A DNA stretch of 64,000 nucleotides from Tethya wilhelma (taxonomy: Eukaryota > Porifera > Demospongiae > Tethyida > Tethyidae), in contig CAXIPT010000007.1 in assembly GCA_964030475.1 (NCBI GenBank), positions 5,422,124 through 5,486,123 on the forward strand. Direction: 5' to 3'. Positions 46,440-57,341 of the stretch are shown in pieces. Position 1 is the first letter of the stretch; each line of letters starts with the position of its first letter. Made by a program: the position numbers and the translations under genes. The notes under the pieces are model-generated. The model made no database searches and was not told where the DNA came from. It was given only the letters and a program-made list of their open reading frames with translations.

Positions 46440-46753
46440 TTGAATTTACAAATTAACCTACTGTATATATAGTAGCTAGTAGACAATGTTTATTATAGTT
46501 AAAATTGCCAGATATATACATTATCATCATAGTTTTCATGCAGATGATAGGATTAATATTATTATACATTGTCATAATCAGGAATAATTATTGTTAATAA
46601 ATCATATATAGCTGTTGAAGTGCTCTAATTTCTATGTTTTGACAAACCACTTCTGTTTTATACTGTCAAATATCGCAATCACAATCAATTACAGTTCACC
46701 TGTGACCCTAGAATTGTGCTGATGTGAAATCCTAATTAATTTTGAGGGTGTGG

Positions 46754-47275
46754 CGTCACTGTCGAAACTGAGCATGCGCAGTTTGATTATTAAACCGTAG
46801 ATATTAGAGACTACGTTTAAACATGCCCAGACTTAGACAACTGAATCATTGTAATTCATTTTAAAGTTTCCAGATACATGGTTGCAAATTATATAGCTGT
46901 TGAAACTTGCAACTACTATTATATAGTATTGTAACCCAGCATGTATGCATGCATTGCCCGGCTCTGCTCACAACTGGTATATATTGCAACTATATAGTTA
47001 TTAGTGTTTGGACAGGTGTTACATGCATGCCTGCAGCCACTAAGATTATTATTGTGCTTGGAAATTTTATTAAAGGTCTGAACAGCAGTTATACAGTTTT
47101 AATTGATAAACCACTTCCATAAATAATATCATAATCAATTATAGTTAACCTGTGACCCTACATAGAATAATTGTGGTGACGTGGTATAATTATCCAAATT
47201 CATTTTGAGCGCTCGAGTGCGTGTTTGTCGACGTCACTGTCGAAACTGAGCATGCGCAGTTTGATTATTAAACAT
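46754..47275 (+). promoter_or_regulatory. Duplicated promoter block of NmrA-like gene B
   Basis: The block GTCACTGTCGAAACTGAGCA followed by TGCGCAGTTTGATTATTAAA occurs at about 46757-46796 and again at about 47231-47271; a variant precedes gene C at about 50492-50527. GACGTCAC is CRE-like, and GCATGCGCAGT is NRF1-like. TTATATAAGC (47365-47374) lies about 95 bp before the ATG of gene B. Confidence 0.6.
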
Positions 47276-47467
47276 GCTCAGACATATGGCCATTGTAATT
47301 AATTGTACGTGTTTGTGGTGCGTATATCTACGTCATTCATCATGTCCTAATGGTTCGATGCTACTTATATAAGCTGAAGGTCAGGGGCGGTTGACAACGA
47401 GCATCTCAGTAGCTACATCACAAAAGCAAAACTCAGAGAGAAATCATCCAATACTGAGCAACGAGAA

Positions 47468-48373
47468 ATGGCCGGAAAACTCATCACTGTGTTTGGAGCA
47501 ACTGGAAACCAAGGAAATGCAATTGCAAAGGCTCTTCTTGCCAAAGGCTACTCTGTCAGGGCTGTGACACGTAACCCTGACAACTCCAAGGCCAAGGAGC
47601 TGAAGGAGAAGGGTGCAGAGGTGTTTCAAGTGAAAAATATGGACGACACTGCTGTTGTAGAGAATGCAATCAAAGGAGCCTATGGTGTCTTCTGTGTCAC
47701 CAACTACTGGGGGATGTTGGCAGAGAATCCTAAGACTGCCTTTGATAGAGAAGTGAGCCAAGGTAAAGCTGTGGGTGACATTTGCAAGAAGCTGGGAGTG
47801 AAGCATCTGGTCTACAGTGGTCTGGAAAATGTCAAGAGAATCTTTGGACAAGATTGTCCTCATTTCGATGCTAAAGGAATTGTCGAAGATTATCTAGACG
47901 AAACAGGCGTGGCTTACACAAGTGCTCGATACGCATTCTACTTCGACAACTTTCTTGGGTTTTTCCCTCCTCAAAAGAACGATGATGGAACATACACCAT
48001 CACACTTCCCATGGAGGGACCTATGGATGGGGTGAGTGTGGAAGATGCTGGGCCTGCAGTGGCAGCAATCTTTGATAGCCCATCGGAATTCATTGGAAAG
48101 AAAGTTGGGCTGAGCAATGAGAAACTTACCATAGCCGAGTATGCAGCCACCATCAGCAAGGTGACGGGAAAGACTCTGAAGTACAATCAAGTGCCTGTAG
48201 ACGTGTTTGCAAAGTTTCCATTCCCTGGAGCGGATGATGTCGCTGTTATGTTTGATTTCTATGCCAGAGGCAATATTGTACGTGATGTAGCACTGACTAA
48301 ACGACTCAATCCAGCTGCTCGGACATTTGAGCAGTGGGCTGAAGCCAACAAGGACAAGTTTCCATGGCCTTGA
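47468..48373 (+). CDS. NmrA-like family protein B
   Basis: Single exon, 301 aa. Over the first 115 residues it is almost identical to protein A, apart from A18 to I, then diverges (ENVKRIFGQDCPHFDAKG, FDNFLGFFPPQKN). A GATGNQG nucleotide-binding motif is present. The pattern of near-identity followed by divergence suggests gene conversion across the 5' half. NAD(P)-sensor role inferred from the NMRAL1 family. The promoter has a TATA box and the shared 5'UTR block. Confidence 0.93.
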   Translation: MAGKLITVFGATGNQGNAIAKALLAKGYSVRAVTRNPDNSKAKELKEKGAEVFQVKNMDDTAVVENAIKGAYGVFCVTNYWGMLAENPKTAFDREVSQGKAVGDICKKLGVKHLVYSGLENVKRIFGQDCPHFDAKGIVEDYLDETGVAYTSARYAFYFDNFLGFFPPQKNDDGTYTITLPMEGPMDGVSVEDAGPAVAAIFDSPSEFIGKKVGLSNEKLTIAEYAATISKVTGKTLKYNQVPVDVFAKFPFPGADDVAVMFDFYARGNIVRDVALTKRLNPAARTFEQWAEANKDKFPWP

Positions 48374-49222
48374 TTGAATTCATATTACATTCATAATAAT
48401 TATAAGCTTATTCATTGGTTATGAATGAAGTTTTATTAAACCAGTATACATTATTATTATTTAGATTGTACAAAATCAAATGAACATCTTCACAAGAATT
48501 GCTCAGACAATAATTATAACTACACGTATACATTGTCATACATTTAATATTATGCTGGCCATTATTTTAAATTGTAATTATTATTATTCACAGGTTAAAA
48601 TTAATAAGGTTACTTGTAAGCATTGCAAATGATGGCAACAGAAGCAAGTTGCTTAGCAGTGGGATTTGCATGGAATTCCTTTCTTGGCTGCTGACTGTAA
48701 AGTGCAGTGTGTATAAATGTGGCAATTTTGAGCACTTGAGGCGTGTTTAATTAACCGTTTAACGTTTGCTGACTTGAATGACGTCACTGCGTACAAGGTC
48801 GCTGTAGCTTAGCTAGCTGTACGTACACCAAGGGGTGGTCACGACCATACCCGCTGTACTAACACCCGCGACCGGGATCAAGATGCGATCAAGGGGTCAA
48901 AGCAACGAAAATTGCCCCATCAAGGGTCAAGAAAGCTCTACTGCTCGCTTTCAATCAACGGTCAAAGGTCATTAGCTGCAAACAGCACGTTTTAGTGGGT
49001 CAAAGTTCAAATTTATCACGATCAAGGCCTTCCAAAGTGGTGAAATCAAGGGTCAAGGCCTAAAAATTGGACGGATCAAATTTTGATCCCGGTCGCGGGT
49101 GTTAGTACAGCGGGTATGGTCGTGACCACCCCTTGGTACACGTAGCTCAATGATCTGATCACTGGATCAAAGAACCAGAGACCATAGGATAAGACACACT
49201 GACAGCAGCTAGCAACTAGGAA
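48374..49222. other. Intergenic containing a hairpin element
   Basis: AT-rich, then the inverted-repeat element at about 48822-49143. No gene. Confidence 0.6.
48822..49143. mobile_element. Hairpin MITE-like element, family B
   Basis: Terminal arms of about 55-60 bp are near-perfect reverse complements. The left starts near ACCAAGGGGTGGTCACGACC and the right ends GGTCGTGACCACCCCTTGGT. The interior is built of repeated GATCAAG/GGTCAA words. It lies just upstream of the truncated NmrA copy. Confidence 0.85.
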
Positions 49223-49909
49223 TGTGTCACCAACTACTGGGGGATGTTGGCAGAGAATCCTAAGACTGCCTTTGATAGAGAAGTGAGCCAAGGTAAAGCT
49301 GTGGGCGACATTTGCAAGAAGCTGGGAGTGAAGCATCTGGTCTACAGTGGTCTAGAAAGTATAAAAAAAATTCTGGGAAAAGATTGTCCTGACTTTGATG
49401 GCAAAGCGACAGTTGAGGATTATCTTGAAGAATCGGGTGTGGCATACACAAGTACTTGATATGCATTCTACTTTGAAAACTTTTTGGGACTCGATCTCGT
49501 CCCTCCACAAAAAAACGATGATGGAACGTATTCTATCACACTTCCCATGGAGGGACCTATGGATGGGGTGAGTGTGGAAGATGCTGGGCCTGTAGTGGCA
49601 GCAATCTTTAATAACCCTTCAGAATTTATTGGGAAGAAGGTTGGATTGAGCAGCGAGATACTTACCATAGCCGAGTACGTAGCCATCATCAGCAAAGTGA
49701 CGGGAAAGACTCTGAAGTACAATCAAGTGTCTGTGGAAGACTTTGCAAAGTTTCCGTTCCCTGGAGCAGATGATCTCGCTGTCATGTTTGATTTTTACTC
49801 TAAAGGACATGCTAAGCGTGATATAGCACTGACTAAACGACTCAATCCAGCTGCTCGGACATTTGAGCAGTGGGCTGAGGCAAACAAGGACAAATTTCCA
49901 TGGCCTTGA
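49223..49909 (+). pseudogene. NmrA-like pseudogene, 5'-truncated with one in-frame stop
   Basis: Similarity to the intact copies begins abruptly at CVTNYWG, so about 73 N-terminal codons including the nucleotide-binding GATGNQG and the promoter are missing. One frame is kept throughout except for TGA at 49457-49459, where the paralogues have CGA (Arg). The rest, to FEQWAEANKDKFPWP and stop, is intact, which suggests recent loss. The hairpin element lies just upstream of the truncation. Confidence 0.85.
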
Positions 49910-50707
49910 TTGAATTCACAAATTAACCGACTGCAGCTGGTAGACAGTGTGGATGTTTATATTAATGTTGTTTTAGTTAAGGTTCAAAACCCTTAGTTAG
50001 TTGTTATAGTTTTTAGTTTAGTTAACTAAATGTAAAAAGGCCTAACTATAAGGGTTTTAGTTTAGTTAACTAACTAAAACTGGGTGTTTTGGTAGTTATT
50101 ATTTTGACCAACTCCTTATGATTTTGTTTTAGTTAGTTAAATAAAGGCCATTTTTGCTAAAACTAAGGGTTTTTAGTTTTAGTTTTAGTTAACTATAACA
50201 ACACTGATTAATTTAATTTATATATAGTTAAAGTTGCCAGATACATGATCGTCATAGTGTCATGAAGATAATAAGATTAATAATATTGCACATGATCATC
50301 GTGGGTTGTAAATTAAAGTATATAAGCTTAGCTGTTGAAACTTGCAACTTCTATTATATTGTAGCCCAGCATGTGTGCATGCATAATATGGAATACTACC
50401 CCACTGCTCATGACTGGTATATAATTTTAGTGCAACAATAATTAATAGTATATAATATAATAGTTGGACAGCCAGGATTAATTTTGAGAGACGTCACTGT
50501 CTAAACTGAGCATGCGCAGTTTGATTTCCGGGGACAATTGTAATTCGTTTTGTATCTATACGTCATTCATCATGTCATAATAATTATGGTTCAATGCTAC
50601 TTATATAAGCTGAAGGTCAGGTATGAGGGGGGGTTGACAAAAAGTATTTACTAGCTCACAAAAGCAAAACTCAAAGAGAAAAATCATCCAATCCTGAGCA
50701 ACGAGAA
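49910..50707 (+). promoter_or_regulatory. Intergenic with AT-palindromic stretch and promoter of NmrA-like gene C
   Basis: 49960-50210 is rich in repeated TTTTAGTTTAGTTAACTAA-type words able to pair with each other. GACGTCACTG plus GCATGCGCAGT lie at about 50490-50520. TTATATAAGC is at 50601-50610, about 100 bp before the ATG. Confidence 0.6.
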
Positions 50708-51610
50708 ATGGCGGGAAAACTCATCACTGTGTTTGGAGCAACTGGGAACCAAGGAAATGCAGTTGCAAAGGCTCTTCTTGCCAAAGGCTACTCTGTCAGA
50801 GCCGTCACACGTAACCCTGACAACCCAAAAGCCAAGGAGCTGAAGGAGAAAGGAGCAGAGGTGTTTCAAGGGAACTTAGACGACACTGCTGTTGTGGAAA
50901 ATTCAATCAAAGGAGCTTATGGAGTCTTCTGTGTCACCAACTACTGGGGGTTGTTGGCTGAGAATCCCAAGACTGCTTTTGACAGAGAAATGACCCAAGG
51001 TAAAGCTGTGGGTGACATTTGCAACAAGCTGGGAGTGAAGCATCTGGTCTACAGTGGTGTAGAAAATGTCAAGAGAATCTTCGGACAAGATTGTCCTCAC
51101 TTTGATAGCAAAGGAAGTGTTGAAGATTATCTAGATGAAACTGGCATTGCTTACACAAGTGCTCGATACTCATTCTACTTCGACAACTTTCTTTCATTTT
51201 TCCCTCCTCAAAAGAATGATGATGGAACATATTCTATCACACTTCCCATGGAGGGACCTATGGATGGGGTTAGTCCAGAAGATGCTGGGCCTGTAGTGGC
51301 AGCAATCTTCAATAACCCTTCAGAATTCATTGGGAAGAAAGTCGGACTAAGTAATGAAAAACTTACCATAGCTGAGTATGTAGCCATCATCAGCAAAGTG
51401 ACAGGAAAGACTCTGAAGTACAATCAAGTGCCTGTGGATGTGTTTGCAAAGTTTCCGTTCCCTGGAGCAGATGCTCTCGCTGTCATGTTTGATTTCTATG
51501 CCAAGGGAAATCCTGATCGTAATGTAGCACTGACTAGACGACTCAATCCAGCTGCTCGGACGTTTGAGCAGTGGGCTGAGGACAACAAGGACAAGTTTCC
51601 ATTCCCTTAA
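50708..51610 (+). CDS. NmrA-like family protein C
   Basis: Single exon, 300 aa, with GATGNQG at 10-16. Differs from A and B by EVFQGNLDDTAVV (they have EVFQVKNMDDTAVV), which is closer to the usual family form, and by a C-terminus PFP. ENVKRIFGQDCPHFD is shared with B. Same promoter block and 5'UTR. Presumed cytosolic NADP(H)-binding sensor or regulator, by family. Confidence 0.93.
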   Translation: MAGKLITVFGATGNQGNAVAKALLAKGYSVRAVTRNPDNPKAKELKEKGAEVFQGNLDDTAVVENSIKGAYGVFCVTNYWGLLAENPKTAFDREMTQGKAVGDICNKLGVKHLVYSGVENVKRIFGQDCPHFDSKGSVEDYLDETGIAYTSARYSFYFDNFLSFFPPQKNDDGTYSITLPMEGPMDGVSPEDAGPVVAAIFNNPSEFIGKKVGLSNEKLTIAEYVAIISKVTGKTLKYNQVPVDVFAKFPFPGADALAVMFDFYAKGNPDRNVALTRRLNPAARTFEQWAEDNKDKFPFP

Positions 51611-51931
51611 TTACAAAACCTTATTTTTTTGCTAGACAGTAGCAGTTACTATTCCGTTACATTGTACTTATGCATGGTAGTGGTCGTCATTTTGAAATAC
51701 TGTAAAGTCATGTTTCTAAAATATTGGTACACAAAAATTTCAAACAAATGAAAATAAATTGACAGTAGCTCTACGCTGCATATAGTCAAAGGCACATTGC
51801 ACTATAGTCTGAACAATTCCTGCATATGTGATGCTGTGTGTAATATTTACATATTTGATAATATTATTACAATAATTGAAAACAAACAACTGTACACAAA
51901 ATATCACTGTCCCTAGACATGTAAGCAATAA
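51611..51931. other. Convergent 3' flanks
   Basis: Short AT-rich gap between NmrA-like C (+) and the end of the Pro-rich gene (-). Confidence 0.5.
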
Positions 51932-52003
51932 TTAGTGTGAGTGTTGAGAAGGAACTACTGGACAGCGATCAGGTTGAACATCAATGTTCATGTACACACC
52001 TAC

Positions 52004-52047
<44 letters not shown>

Positions 52048-52873
52048 GCATGAGAGGTAAGGCAGGACAATCACACGCACACCTTAGAGTTACAAATTTT
52101 TGCAGGTAGTAACGTTTGATATTTTTAAAATTACCGTATTTTTGAGGGGTATAAATTTCGCTGTTTTCGCGGATTGTCGGTGATCCGCGAAAATTTTACC
52201 CGCGAAATTTTCAGGATGTATTGCAATATATATGGGTGGGACTGATCGATCTTCGAAAATTAAATTGCGAAAAGTTTGGCAATCATCTTTCCGTGAAAAT
52301 TTTATTCCTCGAAAATTTCTAGCTATATATACAGTGGTTCACATAAAAATTTAACAAATTGTAATGAATATCATTAAGTTGGTTGAGCACTGAAGCCCTG
52401 TACAAGCCACTTCCCCACACTAGCTGTGTAGTAATGCAAACCACTTTGTATGTATAGTCCTGGCTCCTCCTCTACTACAGATTATCTGAACCTTGCTTAT
52501 CGGAACAGAATTGGAAAAACAAATTTCAGTTAATTAGAACAAATCCGAACGGACTCTGCCCTCTTTTCGAACTTGAGGCTTACGTAATCATGCACACGGT
52601 TGCTATTATTCAAGTTTGATCGAAGAAAAAAACAATCTACCAGTGTTCTGAGATGCTAAAGAACCAGTAAAGCTATCATGGCTACAGCTAGAGCGGTAAA
52701 AACAAGCATAATTTTATCGCTTCAGTTATTCGAACAAATTTGGTTTTCTGAACGCTTGAAGTTAGGCTGTGCCCCGAGGTGTTCGAATAATTGAGATTCT
52801 ACTGTACTATGCTAACATCAATAACATTTTGGCTGCATCTTCAACAAAAATAGCAAAATTTCTGCAAATACTT

Positions 52874-52943
<70 letters not shown>

Positions 52944-52944
52944 N

Positions 52945-52980
<36 letters not shown>

Positions 52981-53233
52981 ACTTCTTAAAGACTGATGTT
53001 TCTGATCATCTTGTTCCAAATTTCCATTGCCTATTCCATTCCCATTCTCCACAGCTCTTGACATTTTTGGCATCGTGGATGATTTGGAGCTCGGCTCAAC
53101 TGATGAATGTCGTGTTTTTTCAAATGGAAGAATTGTATTCTCATAAGAAACTATACGAAAGGGAAAATAATATTATGATAATTATACAATCAAAAGCTAC
53201 AGATTTATATGAATATGTTGCATAAGCAAGCAT

Positions 53234-53308
<75 letters not shown>

Positions 53309-56300
53309 ATACCTAATAAAGAGGTAAGGATAAATCACACGCAGCAACACACACAAACCTACTTCTTAAAGACTGGTGTTTCCGATCATCTTGTTTCAAA
53401 TTTCCATTTTGAAGTCCATTCTCATTCTTCTTAACTGGTGACATTTTTGGCATTGTGGATGATTTGGAGCTCAGCTCAACTGATGAATGTTGCGATTTTG
53501 CACACTGAAGGGTTGTATTTTCGTAAGAAACTGAAGAAATAAGTTGAAAAGGAGAATTTATTAATCAATATTTCAATGGCTATCTACATATTTAAAAATT
53601 AGTCATACATTGAAAATGTAAGTATATAGTGTGTGTATATTTGTATATACCTCTAGGCAATTTAGGCCTGTTTACATGGCTTTTGTCTGTGCTGTTATCT
53701 TGTGGGAAAGAATCTTTCTCTGCTGCCATGGAAACAGCAGGTCTACGCTTACCTAAAAGGAATTGAAAATTTATTCATAGCATTCATGACATTGTTTCCA
53801 TGTCCAGATATTGTCATAGTGTGTGGTACTGTTGATATAAATGATTGATAGCTAGCTTCATTTCCATGTTCATCCCTCACAAAATTAATTAATTATAAAT
53901 GTCTCCTTTAAAAATGGCCAAAAAGTCGATCTTTAGCCTAACAGTGTGGAAGAGAAGAGCCTACTAGCACACAAATCAACAACCCAGCCACATATTCCTG
54001 CAGAGCCATGGAGGGTGTATGGCATGCGGTGGACCAGACTACATGCATAACTTTGTTCCCAGGCCCAACCTTTTCTAAATTCAAAATAATTATACAATTA
54101 GAAAATAATTTTATTATAGTAGAGAGTTGCAAGCTAATAATACTTTTGGGAATGGCAACATTATGACATTAAGAGTCAAGATTTGGGCCTGTATATAACT
54201 GTCAGGATGGGAATTATTTTGTGTAAAATCCACTTCCCAGTTGGTTTTTGGTGCCTAGCAACAATACTCTCTATTCCACCTATGGGCTATAGGTGGGCAG
54301 TATCACTAGAGGTCAAGAGAGGAAGGAAACAGGACACAAACACTCTATACCACCATCTCTCCAAAGCTTTATTCAACACCAAATTTGGTCACGGATAGAA
54401 AAAACGGTAAATCACTTTACTACAAACTTATTGATCATGATTACAAACATCACACACAAACATACACACACACAAAGTTTGTATAGCAATAACCATATAC
54501 CTTCAGTGTTGATTCTAGTCTGCTTGGTTATGTGGTCGTTGGATGTGTGGTTAGCAACAGCTGGTGGTGAAGAGGAGTGGAGAGAGGCTGATGGAGTGGT
54601 TGGGGAGCCAGGGGGTTGAAGATGGATTCGTAGTTTGTCCAAGTATATGTAGCAATAGGGATCTGTGTGTGCACATGTGTGTGTGTGTGTGTGTGTATTT
54701 GTTTGTTTGTGTAGAGTTCATCATTTTTAGTTGAGTTATAACTGTGTCATGTTTGAGTTATAACTGCGCATGTTTGAGTTATAACTACACATGCTTGAGT
54801 TATAGCTGCGTCATGTTTGAGTTATAACTGCATCATGTTTGAGTTATAACTGTGTCATGTTTGAGTTACAATTGCATCAAGTTTGAGTTACAACTGCATC
54901 ATGTTTGAGTTATAATTACACATGTTTGAGTTATAACTGTGTCATGTTTGAGTTACAACTGCATCAAGTTTGAATTATAACTGCATCAACATGTTTGAGT
55001 TATAACTACACATGTTTGAGTTATAACTGCATCATGTTTGAGTTATAACTACACATGTTTGAGTTCATGTTTGAGTTACAACTGCATCATGTTTGAGTTA
55101 CAACTGCATCAAGTTTGAGTTACAACTGCATCATGTTTGAGTTATAACTGAACCAGAAGAGAGCCTGAGAATGAGGCTACTGATTTTGAGTACAGAAAAG
55201 TCCCCATGCATGTGTGTGTGTTGAAACATGACTTGCACTTGTTAGTTACATGTGGGTGTATTTGCCACCAAAAGGTTGTTGGTGGATATAAGTGGGTGTC
55301 AGTGCAGACCACAAGTCAGGTGCTTGAGTGATGCTCAACTATCGTCTAACACATCTCTTAAACCTTGGCAGAGGGCATAAAGTCTATAGTGGCTATATGT
55401 AACTAGTACACACATAACTATACACCCACGTAACACTCTCGATGCAAAAATGGAATTTGCCTCCCTCAGGCTCTCACAGCATCATGAGGAAAACTTCACT
55501 TTAGCAGCTCTCACACACACACACACACCATTCTACATACTAATTCAATGCGTTTGTATTATTCTGTCGTTCGCACAGGGCAGTACTACTCTAACGCCGC
55601 TGGTTGGCCCAGCTGTCTTTGTCAGCCCTCCTTGGGTTGTAACAGATGTTCAGTTGCTAGACAACTCGTACAGCTACACAGCTTTACATCCACGTTTAGC
55701 CAATGATTCGGCCAACTGATTTATTCAGTGTGAAAAACACTTGAATTTAACTATGTAGAATATGTATACTGAAATCACAGTATATTATTATAATGAAGAC
55801 ATTGGCATTTCAATATCATTATTATTACCTTCGTCATCACTGTCTTTGCTCGACTGAAACGTGGTGGTGGTTGCTAGGGAGTTTGTGTCCTTGACAACAT
55901 GGAACTGTTCAGAAAAGGTTCTTCTACTAGCTGAAATAGAAGGCACTGCCTCCATTAACAGAGTCTCCTTTTGACCCATTTCTTGCTTGCTACTGCCACA
56001 TTTTAGTCCACTGCTGCTGTGTAGTTCACAACTGTCTTGGAAGCCATTTTGTTTTGAGGGACTAAAGCTCTCTTTGTCTAGAACGGTTTCGCTATCTTCG
56101 TCTTCTTCTTCGTCTAATCTCTCAAGCACTTCTCTCCTCCTCTCATAATGCGGCTCAGCCTCTCCAAAAGGTGTGTTCATTTCAACGTAAAACTTGTCCT
56201 TCTGATCTGTCTGGAGCCTACTGCCCCCACCAATGATGATTTCAGAATAGGCACCTGGGATACAAATTTGTGTGATACACATCGATTGAGTTCATGCCGT

Positions 56301-57306
56301 ACAATCATCAGGAAAGAAAATATTGTATGCAAGACAGATTAAACTATATAGCATTTCGTATTAACTTTTTTGTACATAGCTATAGTATATACCCTGCATT
56401 TTACTTGTCTAATCATAGCTACCATTAATAAAAGTCAAAATACAAGTGAATTTATTCACTATAATAATTTTAAAGTTGCATGTACTGAATATACTCCTAC
56501 AAAGCAATACAGAGAGTGCATGTCTTAGCTATGGACTTTCAGTTGTACAGAACAGCTACAAAATAAACATTAATTTTTACCGCTATAATCCATGGAAGAA
56601 ATGGTGAGTGGTGTGTACACGGAGTTGGACCCCTCTTCACTGTGGTCAGTGATGTCATCCTCAGTAGTGGCAGGAACAGATGGCCAACTCAATTTGTGCA
56701 CAGATACTAGAAGAATTAAAAAGAAAACAAAATTGATATCAAATACGAGGGAACAAGTTTGCGAGAAATACTCTAATTGCAACAGCAGTTAGTGGGTGAT
56801 GTGCTATAGTGGACTTTAGCTATAGTATAGTAGACTTTTTGTCAGTGAGTAGACAAAAAGGCTGGGTTTTGCACCACTGTGTACACAATAGTGTAAACAA
56901 GGGTGGTTTATCAAACCTTGGGGAGATAATTAAATTCCATCTGGTTTGAGAATGCCAGTAGAAAAAATTGAATACCATAACTTCTTTATTATACCCAACT
57001 GAGTTTTAATATTTCAAGCACCATTGGAAAGTGCTCGTTCTCCCCGTTCTTTTGGTTGCTTTTCCAGCTTCCTATGTCTTACCAGTCAAAAGTTAGCTAT
57101 TTTGCCCCAAATAAAAAGTATTGCATAAATCTCATTATTTCACTTCTGCTGGCATTCTCAAACCAGATGGACTTTAGTGCTACACACCCATAAGTAGGAC
57201 TATTAATGGAATGAAGCAATTGTGCATTGTACAACACTGAACTAACTATCCTATACAATCAAAATTCTAAAACGGCTCCTATACCTTCTTAGCTTTCTTG
57301 CACCTT

Positions 57307-57341
<35 letters not shown>

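Noticed and set aside
49244..49909. Two separate small NmrA genes
   Set aside because: The two open frames are in the same frame, split by one TGA where paralogues have CGA, so it is one pseudogene.
54722..55150. Minisatellite as a coding repeat protein
   Set aside because: Units contain TAA/TGA stops in the frames inspected and vary in length.
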